Assembly: GCA_017434455.1 (NCBI GenBank)
Contig: JAFRFG010000063.1
Coordinates: 1-36,464 of the forward strand
Direction of reading: 5' to 3'
Length of the DNA stretch: 36,464 nt
DNA from: Thermoguttaceae bacterium
GTDB taxonomy: Bacteria > Planctomycetota > Planctomycetia > Pirellulales > Thermoguttaceae
How positions within the stretch are numbered: position 1 is the stretch's first letter; the number at the start of each line of letters is the position of its first letter. Both the position numbers and the translations under genes were made by a program. The notes below the pieces were generated by a model. That model was not told the origin of the DNA, did no database searches, and saw only the letters and a list, made by a program, of their open reading frames with translations. Shown piece after piece: positions 18,045-28,100 of the stretch.

Positions 18045-19925
18045 TTAGTTGTTCTCTTTCAGCCGGAAAAAGAACCGGCTCTCCGGCGCGACATCGCCGG
18101 TGGTATAAAGCGCCGCCGGGGTCACCTGCCCGTCACCGACGATCTTCTCGCCGGTGGAAAGAACACAGACCTGGCCGTCGGGGTCCTCCAGGTTATCGAG
18201 TACCTTAAAGGCGATTTTATCAAACGAGGCGCTTTCGTCATCCAAGCCGATGGTCTGATACGGGACGCGCCAGACCATCTCGCTGCCGGCAAGCCGGTAA
18301 GAGACCGATCCGGCGTTTTTCCACTGCCACCCCTGCTCGGAATATTCGCAGGAGGCCGAATCTTCTTGGTACGACCTCCCGATGAGGTAATCGCCCCCGA
18401 TAAAGCCGTTGGTCAAATCGCCGTCGACATCGATCAGCAGGCAAAGCCCGTCGGGCCGCTCTGGGGTGATCGGATCGGCCGTGCGAACGTAAAAGTAAAA
18501 CGCCTCCTCATCGCGCGCCGCCTTAACCAGCGCGATATCGTTGCGCCCCGAGTTGTTCTCATAGCGCAAAGAAGCGCATCCGGCGAAATCGCGCGGGATC
18601 GTCTCCCCCAGGTGGTCGCGCAGCTCGGGGGTCACTTGATTCCACGCGGCGAAATCACCCAGAACCATCGTCCTCTTGGCACAGGCGGCGGGCACCTCCG
18701 GGGCTCCCTTGTACCGGCGGATCCCGTCGATCATCTGCAGGTAGTAGTTATCGAGCAGCGCCCCGCGCATCGGCTCGATATCGCGGCTGTACTCGGGACT
18801 GAACTCATCGACGAAGACCGATCGGCCCTCGCCGCGCCCCTGGCGCGGAGCGAACAGCTCGTTCCAGCCGGTGATCATCACGTAGGGGGGATCCAGCTCC
18901 AGCACCCGCTCCCACTGCTGCGCGAAGTTGATCCCTTCCCCGGAGAGCGCCTCGCTGAAATAGGGGGTATCATCATCCATCGGGCCGTCCGCCCCGACGC
19001 GGAAGCTTCTGCCCCGGGCCAGACCGCTGCTCATATCGCTGACATACGCCCCATCGAGCGTACCGCTGCGATGCAGGTTCTGAGCGACCGAGACATTCAC
19101 CTGCTCGGGGATATCGGGCGCGATCGTCCAGCTGTACGGCTGGGGATAGGCCGCCTCCCAATGCCAGGCGTCTTGAGAATTGACCAGATTATTCGGCCAG
19201 TGGGCGCGGCGGAAGGTCAGGCGCTCCTTGATCTGTTCACTTTCGATTTGCTCGGGGTCCCCGTACAAAAGGGGCTTGCCGTCGACATAAAGAAGGAGGT
19301 CGTCGTACTTACCGCTTCCGTAGACATTGTTCCAGAGTTCCTCGGCGCAGCGGTTGGTGTCGAGATTGAGCATAAAGGTGATCTTCGGAACTTTTTCCCC
19401 TTCGTCCTGAAGTGCTTTGAGCGTCTCGCACAGGGGGATATACGCATCGGGAAACGTCTCGGCGTTGCTGGTATCGAAGAAGAGAAAATCGACCCCCGCG
19501 TCGATGAACAGCTGCAGGTGCCGCCGCAAAATCCAGGGGTCATGAACCGAGTAGTAACCGAACAGCGGTTCCCCCCAGTAGTAGTTCACGCTCGGGTCGC
19601 CCCACAGGTCAGACGTCGACGTTTCGGGGTTTTCCCGCTGCTGCGGCGGCAGCGCGGCCAGGAGCTTCGACAGATCGTACGGCCCCTCGCCCCAGTGGCA
19701 TTTCGCGTTCTCCTCCCCGTGCCACAGGAAGTAGAACAGCCCGACCTGGCGGTTCTGTTTTTGGGCCGGGTCGTCCCGCCCCGTCACGCGGCCCAGCGCG
19801 TCGGCGGCCACCCACGCGGTCCCCGGCACCTGAGCCATCGCGCCAAGCGCGCCAAAGAACATCAGGCAAAACAGCGAACAGACGACCTTGGGGAAGAGCG
19901 ACGTTCCTCGATTCTTTTGTATCAC
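18045..19925 (-). CDS. Secreted GH71/99-like hydrolase, paralog D with altered catalytic-loop motif
   Basis: This 626-residue protein is the first gene of the operon. The start is placed at GTG 19925-19923, because AAGGAAGG precedes it and the N-terminus then lines up with the other copies; the reading frame stays open to 20027 but that extension has no counterpart in A-C. Signal peptide ends near AMA before QVPG. Most barrel motifs are kept, but the conserved TGWNEWIAGRWPR reads TGWNELFAPRQGR here (Glu356 retained, the following Trp lost). This may change substrate choice. The CBM9-like C-terminus is present. It is read from the TTGACT-N17-GATAAT promoter just upstream. Confidence 0.8.
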   Translation of the reverse strand: MIQKNRGTSLFPKVVCSLFCLMFFGALGAMAQVPGTAWVAADALGRVTGRDDPAQKQNRQVGLFYFLWHGEENAKCHWGEGPYDLSKLLAALPPQQRENPETSTSDLWGDPSVNYYWGEPLFGYYSVHDPWILRRHLQLFIDAGVDFLFFDTSNAETFPDAYIPLCETLKALQDEGEKVPKITFMLNLDTNRCAEELWNNVYGSGKYDDLLLYVDGKPLLYGDPEQIESEQIKERLTFRRAHWPNNLVNSQDAWHWEAAYPQPYSWTIAPDIPEQVNVSVAQNLHRSGTLDGAYVSDMSSGLARGRSFRVGADGPMDDDTPYFSEALSGEGINFAQQWERVLELDPPYVMITGWNELFAPRQGRGEGRSVFVDEFSPEYSRDIEPMRGALLDNYYLQMIDGIRRYKGAPEVPAACAKRTMVLGDFAAWNQVTPELRDHLGETIPRDFAGCASLRYENNSGRNDIALVKAARDEEAFYFYVRTADPITPERPDGLCLLIDVDGDLTNGFIGGDYLIGRSYQEDSASCEYSEQGWQWKNAGSVSYRLAGSEMVWRVPYQTIGLDDESASFDKIAFKVLDNLEDPDGQVCVLSTGEKIVGDGQVTPAALYTTGDVAPESRFFFRLKENN

Positions 19926-19998
19926 TGCACACCTTCCTTCATTCGCCGGTGAAAGGGTTATTTTCCGCGGGCGATCCGCCGCCGACAGCACACCGGCG

Positions 19999-20027
19999 AT
20001 TATCCCCGCGCCGGTGCCGAAAGTCAA
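19999..20027 (-). promoter_or_regulatory. Sigma-70-like promoter for six-gene minus-strand operon
   Basis: On the minus strand TTGACT (20027-20022) and GATAAT (20004-19999) are 17 bases apart, each one mismatch from consensus. It lies about 75 bases upstream of paralog D and back-to-back with the promoter of the first Gfo/Idh/MocA gene. Confidence 0.65.
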
Positions 20028-20076
20028 GCGTTAAAGCGCCGAGCGGCCCCGGGCAAAACGCCCCTCCCCCGCCGAA

Positions 20077-20105
20077 TTGATTTTCCCTCTTTCTTTGGCT
20101 ACAAT
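20077..20105 (+). promoter_or_regulatory. Sigma-70-like promoter for first Gfo/Idh/MocA gene
   Basis: TTGATT (20077-20082), a 17-base spacer and TACAAT (20100-20105). The same arrangement, including the flanking AATTGATTTTCCC and GGCTA, is found before the second Gfo gene at 28682-28710, which supports it as a functional site. Confidence 0.7.
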
Positions 20106-20197
20106 TTTTCCTGCGGCCGGGCAAGTAAAGAAAAAGCCCCGAAAACAAGTTTGCCTTCCCACTCCCTAACATATTTCGATGAAAGGACCCACCTAAG

Positions 20198-21418
20198 ATG
20201 ACATTCTCTCGACGTTCCTTCCTGGCGAGTACCCTCGGCGCCGCTTCGCTGGCCATGACAGGCCGAGCGGTGAATTTCGCTCAAGAACAGACGATCGCCG
20301 GTTTCGACGAAACCGATACCAACGCCAATAAAGAGGCCGTCTGGCAGCCGAAGAGCGACCGCAAGATCCGCATGGGAATCGTCGGCTACGGCGTGTGCCG
20401 TTTCGGAACCGCTTTTGACCTTCAAAATCACCCGAACGTCGACGTCGTCGCCGTCAGCGACCTGTTCCCCGACCGCTGCAGCGAGCTGGCCAAACAGTGC
20501 CACTGCGACAAGACCTACCCGTCACTGGAGGAGATGGTCAAAGACGACTCGATCGAGGCGATCTTCGTCGCGACCGACGCGGCGCACCACGGCCAGCACT
20601 GCATCGAGGTCATGCGTCACGGCAAGCATGTGGCCACCGCGGTTCCCGCGGTCTTGGGAAACTTGGAAGAAGCCGACCAGCTCTACCAGACCGTCAAAGA
20701 GACCGGCCTGACCTACATGATGTTCGAGACGACCGCCTACCGCGACAGTGTCTACGCCTCGCGCGAACTGTACAAAAGGGGTCTCTTCGGGAAAATCCTC
20801 TACTCCGAGGGAGAATACTTCCATTACGCCAGCACCCCCATCGACTCTTACAAGGGCTGGCGGATCGGGCTGCCCCCGCAGTGGTATCCGACCCACTCCA
20901 ACGGCTTCTATACCTGCGTCACCGGCGGAAGCTTCACCGAGGTGACCTGTTATGGCACCCCCTCGCTTCTGGATCCCTTCAAGCCCGAAAACAACGCCTA
21001 CGGCAATAAGTTCGGGACCGAGATCGCCCTGTTCAAAACCAGCGAGGGGGGCACGGCGCGAATGGGCGTCGCGTGGGACTGCCCCGGCTACCACGCCGAG
21101 GCCGGCCGCAATCACGGACAGTTCGGGACCTTCTTCGATAGCTTCCAATCGGAACTCTCCGACATCGCAGAAAAGGCCGCCGCCATCGATCTGCGCAAAC
21201 CGCCTCTCCCCCCGGGGGTCGAAGCGGGCGGTCACGGCGGTTCTCACGGCTATCTGGGGAACGAGTTCGTCGAGTCGATTCTCGAGCAGCGCAAGCCGCT
21301 GGTCGATATCGCCTGCGCGCTCAACACCACGGTCTCGGGGGTGGTCGCCCACCAGTCGGCAATGCGCGACGGCGAGCATTTGACGATCCCGCAGTATGTC
21401 TACCCGTTTGAGAAGTAG
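20198..21418 (+). CDS. Tat-exported Gfo/Idh/MocA-family protein, copy 1
   Basis: This 406-residue protein starts with a Tat signal (SRRSFL at 4-9, then a hydrophobic stretch). The nucleotide-binding Rossmann motif is GIVGYGVCRFG (60-70). The usual Gfo/Idh/MocA EKP motif is replaced by GKHVATAVPAV (142-152), which lacks the lysine and looks more like the E-V-P type of GH109 NAD-dependent glycosidases. PTHSNGFYTCVTGGSFTEV (231-249) and GGHGGSHGYLGNEFVES are conserved in both copies. Export by Tat suits a cofactor-bound enzyme. It may be an oxidoreductase or a GH109-like glycosidase; the sequence alone does not decide. A GAAAGGA ribosome site precedes ATG 20198. It is followed by the two GH2 genes. 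Confidence 0.85.
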   Translation: MTFSRRSFLASTLGAASLAMTGRAVNFAQEQTIAGFDETDTNANKEAVWQPKSDRKIRMGIVGYGVCRFGTAFDLQNHPNVDVVAVSDLFPDRCSELAKQCHCDKTYPSLEEMVKDDSIEAIFVATDAAHHGQHCIEVMRHGKHVATAVPAVLGNLEEADQLYQTVKETGLTYMMFETTAYRDSVYASRELYKRGLFGKILYSEGEYFHYASTPIDSYKGWRIGLPPQWYPTHSNGFYTCVTGGSFTEVTCYGTPSLLDPFKPENNAYGNKFGTEIALFKTSEGGTARMGVAWDCPGYHAEAGRNHGQFGTFFDSFQSELSDIAEKAAAIDLRKPPLPPGVEAGGHGGSHGYLGNEFVESILEQRKPLVDIACALNTTVSGVVAHQSAMRDGEHLTIPQYVYPFEK

Positions 21419-21441
21419 TTCCATACTGTGACACGCTTTTT

Positions 21442-21470
21442 GGGGGGAACATCGTTCCCCCCTTTCTTTA
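21442..21470 (+). terminator. Possible terminator or attenuator between Gfo copy 1 and GH2 copy 1
   Basis: GGGGGGAAC (21442-21450) pairs perfectly with GTTCCCCCC (21454-21462) around a three-base loop, followed by TTTCTTTA. It starts 23 bases after the Gfo stop. I see no clear promoter between it and the GH2 start, so partial read-through is likely. Confidence 0.55.
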
Positions 21471-21508
21471 ACCGTTCCCCCCAATACCGAGAAAGATTAT
21501 TTCGTTCG

Positions 21509-24500
21509 ATGCGCCTCCTCAAATCCACCGCTTTGTTTTTTGTCCTAACGTCTCTTCTGCTGCCCGCGGCGCTGAGGGCCGCGACCGAGACGACCTCGCT
21601 CGACGGCCTCTGGCAGGCGAGGATCGACCCCGACAACGTCGGAAAAACCGAGGAGTGGTTCGCCCGTCCCCTCAGCGATTCGGGAGAAACCTCCCCTTTG
21701 GCCGTCCCCGGCGTGATCCAGCTCGCCTGGCCCGACTATCACGGGCTGGCCTGGTACGAACGAACTTTCGTCACCCCCGATAACCCGAACAAAAACGGGC
21801 GGTATATCCTGCGTTTCTGGCAGGCGGAATACCGCGCCGACGTCTGGCTCAACGGGGTCTGGCTCGGTTTCCACGAGGGGGGCGAAGCCGCCTTTGAGCT
21901 CGACGCCACCGAGGCGATCCTGCCCCGCGGAAAAACCAACCGCCTGACGGTGCGGGTCCTCAACGCCGCCGACACGCCGATCGACGGGATTTCGATGGCG
22001 AACACCCCTCACCGAAACAACACCAACGTCGTCGTCCCGGGTTCGGGCTACTCCTCCGGGGGGCTGGTCGACTCGGTGGAACTTTTGTGCGCTCCCGCGG
22101 TGAGAATCACCGATCTGCAGCTGCTGCCCAACTGGAAGACCGGCCGGATCGAGGTCCGGGCGACGGTCGAGAACACCCTCCCGGGGAAGGCCGCCGCGTC
22201 GCTGACCCTCGGCGTGTGTGGTACCGACGGGGGGACGCCGGTCACGGGGAATCCGACCGATGAAATCGAGATCCCCCGGGGCAAATCGACGATCACCTCG
22301 GCCATCACCGTTGCTGATTTCAAGCTCTGGGAACTCAACGACCCGAACCTCTACACCGTCACCGCCGACCTGAGCGCCCGCGAACCGAAAAAAGCGGCCG
22401 CGCCGAAGAGCGCCGCGGCCGATCGGCGCTCGGCCGTCTGCGGTTTTCGTGATTTCCGATTCGAGCGCGGCGCGTTCCGACTCAACGGAAAACGGATCTA
22501 CGTGAAATGTTCTCACTCGGGGAGCGACTCGCCGATCACCTATCGTGTGCCGCTCGATCCCGATCTGTTCCGCCGCGATATCCTCACCTGCAAGGCGATG
22601 GGATTCAATATGATCCGCTACATCGCCGGCATGCCCCGCCGGTTCCAGCTCGATCTGTGCGACCGGGTCGGCTTTATGGTCTACGACGAATGTCTGGCCG
22701 GCTGGTGTTTCGGTCCGTGTCCGGAAAGAAAGCAGCGCTACACCGACCAAATTCTCGGGATGATCGAGCGCGACCGCAACCACCCCAGCGCGGTGATCTG
22801 GGGGCTTCTCAACGAAACCATGGATTCCGAACTGGTCCTCTTCGCCGCCTCGTTCCTGCCTCAGGTCCGCCAAGCCGATCCCGATCGGGTCGTGATACTC
22901 AACAGCGGAAGTTTTGACGGGTATGACGGCGATATTCCCGCCGTCGGCTATTCCGTTTGGCGCCGAAGCGACGGTTCCGCGACGCCGTCGGCGGTCAAAA
23001 ACGACACCGACCGCGACTTCGACCGCGAAGAAACCCACTGGCCGGCGGGCGTCTTCTGCCTCCACCCCGGAGCCGTGAACGGGGAATATTCCGCGGCGCG
23101 CTTCACCGCCCCGATCGAAGGGACGTACACCGTCTCGGCTCGGTTTTTCGGCACCTACATCAGGGGGACCACCACCTCGATCGATCTGCTGCGGGGGAAT
23201 AAAAAGGTCAATCAAAAGATCTGGTCCGGCGATATCAATCTGTCTTCGGGGAGCAACGAAGCGGCGTACAGCGGCCAGCTGACTCTTCGCGCCGGAGAGA
23301 ATCTCAACGTCGTCGTCGGGATCGGCAACGGCAGCGGCGGCGGCGACACCACGGCGGTCGATCTGAAGATCACCGCCCCCGACGGAACGCTCTACGACAT
23401 CGCGGCCGACTTCGATTTCGAAGCGAATCCGCGCGGCGTTTGGTCGTACGGCTGCCTGGCCGGCGGCGAACAGCCCGATCTGTCGACCTTCGAACTCTAC
23501 ACGCTCGGACAGGGCCCGGAGACGATCGAGCCGATCGGACGCTACGCCAATCCGGGCAGCGAGGATTGGAGTAACGACATGGCGGACTACCATCCCTATC
23601 GACAGTTTCCTCACACGGCCGAGACCCTCCGTGATCTTCGCACCTTCGACAGCAGCAAGGGTTACCCCTATGTTTCGCTGGGGATCGGCAAAACGGACAA
23701 ACGTCCGGTCTTTCTGTCGGAGTACGGCATCGGAAGCGGCGTCGACCTGTTCCGGCTGACGCGCCTTTACGAGCAGAATCACGGGACCGACAGCGCCGAC
23801 GCGCGGCACTACCGATGGCGGCTCGACGGCTTTATGGCCGATTGGGACCGCTGGGGGCTCGAAGACACCTTCTACGCGCCGGAAGATTTCTTCCGTCAGG
23901 CGATTGCCCGAATGGCCGAGCAGCGCCGAATCGGGATCAACGCCATCCGGTCCAACCCTCATGTGGTGGCGCACAGCTTGACCGGAACCCACGACCAGGG
24001 GACCGCCGGCGAGGGACTGACCACCATCTGGCGCGAGTACAAACCGGGAACCATCGAGACGATGGCCGATCTGTTCGCCCCGCTGCGTTTGTGCCATTTC
24101 GCCGAGCCGCTGCACTGTTTCAGCGGTTCGGAGGTTCATCTCGAATCGGTCCTGGCGAACGAGGATATCCTCCCCCCGGGAGATTACCCGGTGCGTTTCA
24201 TCGTCACCGGCCCGAACAACACGCGCGTCTTCGACCAGATCCGGACCGTCACCATCCCAACCCCCGCGCCGGGGGAAGAAAACCCGATGTCGATCCCGAT
24301 CTTCGACGAGACGATCCGCGTTGACGGCCCTCAAGGGGAATATCATTTCCGCGCCGAGTTTGAGGAAAACGCCGCGGCGTGCGGCGGCGATGAGCGCTTC
24401 TACGTCGCCGACCGGTCGGCGCTGCCGGCGGTCGAAGGCCCGATCGCCGTCTGGGACGATTCGGGGCTTGTTGACCTATTGCGCGGCATGGGCATCGACG

Positions 24501-25075
24501 CCTCCCCCTTAGATATGGCCGCCGCGAAGCCGGAGGGGCTTCGAATCGTCGTCGGACAGACGGCCGAGCAGACGCCGGAGGCGTTCGAGCGATTGATGAA
24601 ACTGGTTCAGGCCGGAGCGCGTGTTCTGTTTTTGCGGCCCCAGAACAGTTTGGCCCGCGTCGATTACAGCCGCGAGGCCATTTACATACCGCCGCGGACC
24701 GTTCTGGCCTGCGTCGCCGATAAACCGCCCCTTCCGGCGATGAACTTCGAAATCCTCCCGAACTGGCTCTACCTCAAGGACGACTGGACCAAGCGCAGCG
24801 CCTTCTTCGAGTCTCTCCCGTGCGGTGAGGTGTGTGACGGTATCTTCTACCGCGAGCTGATTCCCGAGGTGACGTTCAGCGCCGAGGAACTGGCACCCGA
24901 CGAGGTGATCGCCGGGGCGTTCAACACGTCGTTCGGCTACTCCTCGGGACTTTCCATCGCCAGCTGGAACGTCGGCTCCGGCCGGGTGGTCCTCAGCACC
25001 TGGCGGATTCTCGAGAACCTTCCGGGACATCCCATCGCCGAGCGCCTGCTGCGCAACATGCTGCGCGGCCTTTGA
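21509..25075 (+). CDS. Secreted GH2-family glycoside hydrolase, copy 1
   Basis: This 1188-residue protein has a Sec signal peptide (residues 1 to about 22, LRA before ATETT). A GH2 N-terminal jelly roll follows (LDGLWQ, WYERTF, ADVWLNGVWLGFHEGG), then a GH2 Ig-like domain and a TIM barrel. The acid/base is Glu436 in WGLLNET and the nucleophile Glu738 in FLSEYG. They lie 302 residues apart, far more than in LacZ (76), because a beta-rich domain at about 510-640 (HPGAVNGEYSAARFTAPIEG and onward) is inserted in the barrel. The C-terminal 300 residues include beta-sandwich sequence and a GATase-like Rossmann segment (IVVGQTAEQ, GARVLFL). ATG 21509 is chosen because the signal peptide begins there; the ribosome site is weak. 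Bond specificity is unknown; beta-galactosidase or beta-glucuronidase activity are family possibilities. Confidence 0.87.
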   Translation: MRLLKSTALFFVLTSLLLPAALRAATETTSLDGLWQARIDPDNVGKTEEWFARPLSDSGETSPLAVPGVIQLAWPDYHGLAWYERTFVTPDNPNKNGRYILRFWQAEYRADVWLNGVWLGFHEGGEAAFELDATEAILPRGKTNRLTVRVLNAADTPIDGISMANTPHRNNTNVVVPGSGYSSGGLVDSVELLCAPAVRITDLQLLPNWKTGRIEVRATVENTLPGKAAASLTLGVCGTDGGTPVTGNPTDEIEIPRGKSTITSAITVADFKLWELNDPNLYTVTADLSAREPKKAAAPKSAAADRRSAVCGFRDFRFERGAFRLNGKRIYVKCSHSGSDSPITYRVPLDPDLFRRDILTCKAMGFNMIRYIAGMPRRFQLDLCDRVGFMVYDECLAGWCFGPCPERKQRYTDQILGMIERDRNHPSAVIWGLLNETMDSELVLFAASFLPQVRQADPDRVVILNSGSFDGYDGDIPAVGYSVWRRSDGSATPSAVKNDTDRDFDREETHWPAGVFCLHPGAVNGEYSAARFTAPIEGTYTVSARFFGTYIRGTTTSIDLLRGNKKVNQKIWSGDINLSSGSNEAAYSGQLTLRAGENLNVVVGIGNGSGGGDTTAVDLKITAPDGTLYDIAADFDFEANPRGVWSYGCLAGGEQPDLSTFELYTLGQGPETIEPIGRYANPGSEDWSNDMADYHPYRQFPHTAETLRDLRTFDSSKGYPYVSLGIGKTDKRPVFLSEYGIGSGVDLFRLTRLYEQNHGTDSADARHYRWRLDGFMADWDRWGLEDTFYAPEDFFRQAIARMAEQRRIGINAIRSNPHVVAHSLTGTHDQGTAGEGLTTIWREYKPGTIETMADLFAPLRLCHFAEPLHCFSGSEVHLESVLANEDILPPGDYPVRFIVTGPNNTRVFDQIRTVTIPTPAPGEENPMSIPIFDETIRVDGPQGEYHFRAEFEENAAACGGDERFYVADRSALPAVEGPIAVWDDSGLVDLLRGMGIDASPLDMAAAKPEGLRIVVGQTAEQTPEAFERLMKLVQAGARVLFLRPQNSLARVDYSREAIYIPPRTVLACVADKPPLPAMNFEILPNWLYLKDDWTKRSAFFESLPCGEVCDGIFYRELIPEVTFSAEELAPDEVIAGAFNTSFGYSSGLSIASWNVGSGRVVLSTWRILENLPGHPIAERLLRNMLRGL

Positions 25076-25144
25076 CCCCCGTCGAAAGGTCCATCACCCG
25101 GAACCCATTGCCCCAGCCCCCATAAACAGGAACCGACCGTTACC

Positions 25145-28100
25145 ATGACACCGAAAAAAACGCTCCTTTGGCTCCCCGCCCTGCTGGCTTTTCTCTCCCC
25201 CCGAGCGCTTTGGGCCGCGACCGAAACGACCTCGCTCGACGGCGTCTGGCAGGTTCGCATCGATCCCGACAACGTCGGAAAAACCGACCAGTGGTTCGCC
25301 CGTCCCCTGAGCGAATCGGGAGAGGTCTCCGCGCTGGAGGTCCCCGGCGTGATTCAGAAGAACTGGCCCGACTATCACGGGCTGGCCTGGTACGAGCGGA
25401 CATTCGCCACCCCCGACAACCCGAACCAGAACGGACGGTATATCCTGCGCTTCTGGCAGGCGGAATACCGCGCCGACGTTTGGCTCAACGGGGTTTACCT
25501 CGGTTTCCACGAGGGGGGCGAGGTGGCGTTTGAACTCGACGCCACCGAGGCGATGGCCCCCTTGGGGGATTCCAACCGCCTCACCGTTCGTGTCCTCAAC
25601 GCCGCCGATACGCCGATCGACGGGATTTCGATGGCGAACGTCTCGCACCGCTACAACATGAACACCATCATCCCGGGGTACGGCTATTCGACCGGGGGTC
25701 TGGTCGACTCGGTGGAACTGCTGAAAACCCCCGCGGTGCGGCTAACCGACCTGCAGCTGATCCCGAACTGGAAGACCGGCGAAATCGAGGCCCGCGCGAC
25801 GGTCGAAAACACCCTCCCGGGAAAGATCGCCGCGGCGATTCGGCTGTGCGCCGCCTCGAGCGACGGGGGTACTTATGTCACGACCCCCGGTACCGAGGCA
25901 GTCGAAATCCCCCAGGGTAAATCGACCATCACCTCGGCGATCACCGTCCCCGACTTTAAGCTCTGGGAACTGAACGACCCGAACCTCTACACCGTCGCCG
26001 CCGCGCTGGACGCTTATGATTTATCCCAAGCGGCCGAGCGAAAACAAATCGCGGCCGACAAAAGGTCGGCCGTCTGCGGTTTTCGCGATTTCCGCTTCGA
26101 GCGCGGCTCGTTCCGGCTCAACGGGAAACGCATCTACTTAAAGTGCTCCCACTCCACGTGCGAGACGCCGATCACCTTCCGCGTCCCGATCGACAACGAC
26201 TTCTTCCGGCGCGATATCCTCGCCTGCAAGACGATGGGGTTCAATATGATCCGCTACATCGCCGGGATGCCCCGCCGGTTCCAGCTCGACCTGTGCGACC
26301 GGGTCGGCTTTTTAGTCTACGAGGAATGTCTTTCCGCCTGGCGTTTCGACAAGTGCCCCGAACGGCCCCAGCGGTACCTCGACAACATCCTCGGGATGAT
26401 CGAGCGTGACCGCAATCACCCCAGCGTCGTGATCTGGGGACTGCTGAACGAAACCAGCGAAGACGAACTGGTTCTCTACGCCGCCTCGCTTCTGCCGCAA
26501 ATCCGCCGGGCCGATCCCGACCGGGTCATTATGCTCAACAGCGGCAGCTGGGACCGATTCGACGCCGAGGCGGCCGGCGGCGTCGACTACTCCGCCTGGC
26601 GGCGAAAGTACGCCCCGCACACGCCGACGGCCTTTAAAAACGGCACCGACAACGAAATCATCGACGACAATACCCGCTGGCCGGCCAAGACCTTCTTCCT
26701 GCATCCCGGGGCGGCGGGAGGCGAATACGCCGCGGCGCGCTTCACCGCCCCGACCGAGGGGAACTACACCGTCGCGGCGCGATTCTTCGGTACCTTTTTG
26801 GGAGGGACCACCACCTCGATCGATCTGTTCCAGGGGGATAAAAAGATCTGGTCGGGCGATATTAACCTGGCCTCGGGGAGCAACGAGGCGGCCTACGACG
26901 GCGAACTGCGGCTGGCCGCCGGCGAGGTGTTCAGCGTCGTCGTCGGGATCGGCAACGAAAACGGCGGCGGCGACACCACGGCGGTTGACCTTAAAATCAC
27001 CGCCCCCGACGGGCACTTCTACGACGTGATGGCCGACTGCCAGTTTGAAACAAACCCGTGCGGCGTCTGGTCATACGGCTATCTGGCCCCCGGCGATCAG
27101 CCCGATCTTTCGACCTTCACGCTCTTCACCCTCGGCCAGGAGCGGTTCTGTTACGAGCCGATCGGGCGCTGCGCCAACCCCGGCGACGAGAGCTGGAGCA
27201 ATGTCCTGGCGGACACCCACCCCTACCGGAACGTTCCGCACACGCCCGAAATCATTCAGGAACTGCGCCGCCACGACAGCACCTTCCGGCCCGAGTTCCT
27301 CCCGCGGCGCGGCGCCGATCAGCCCGGCAGCCGCGCGGTATTCCTTTCGGAGTACGGGATCGGCAGCGCGGTCGACCTGTTCCGGCTGGCGCGTCTGTTC
27401 GAGCAGTACCACGGAACCGACGCCCCCGACGCCAAGCACTATAAAGCGCGGCTCGACGGTTTTATGGCCGATTGGAACCGGTGGAACCTCGACGACACCT
27501 TCGGCTCGCCGGAAGATTTCTTCCGCCAGGCGATCGCCCGCATGGCCGAACAGCGCCGAATCGGGATCAACGCCATCCGTTCCAACCCCCGCGTGATCTC
27601 GCACAGCGTGACGAGCACCCACGACCAGGCGATGGCCGGGGAGGGACTGACCACGCTGTGGCGCGAATACAAGCCGGGAACCATCGACACGATGGCCGAC
27701 CTGTTCGCCCCGCTGCGTTTCTGTCACTTCGCCGAGCCGCCGCAATGTTTCAGCGGTTCGGAGGTTCACTTCGAGTCGGTCCTGGTGAACGAAGATGTCC
27801 TCCCGCCGGGGGACTACCCGGTGCGGTTCATCATCACCGGCCCGAATAATACCCGCCTCTTCGACGAGGTACGAACCATCACCATCCCCACCCCGCCGGA
27901 AGGGGAAGAAAACCCATTCGCCATTTCGATCTTCGACGAGACGCTCCCCGTCGCCGGCCCTGAAGGGGAATATCATTTCCGCGCTGAGTTTGAGCAAAAC
28001 GCCGCGGCCTGCGGCGGCGATGAGCGCTTCTGGGTCACCGACCGGGCGACACTTCCGGCGGTCGAAGGCCCGATTGCCGTCTGGGGGAGCGATCCCTCCC

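Noticed and set aside
12278..19952. Long plus-strand open frames opposite the four GH99-like genes
   Set aside because: They recur opposite each paralog because the paralogs share codons. They are low-complexity in composition and match no family; GC-rich third positions leave the antisense frame open.
19926..20027. Longer N-terminus for GH99-like paralog D
   Set aside because: It would overlap the -10 and -35 elements, has no counterpart in paralogs A-C, and GTG 19925 has a good ribosome site.
21545..24346. Very long open frame (over 900 codons) on the strand opposite GH2 copy 1
   Set aside because: It mirrors the codon structure of the GH2 gene. The translation is Arg/Gly/Asp/Val-rich without recognisable domains, whereas the plus strand has signal peptide, GH2 motifs and a close paralog.
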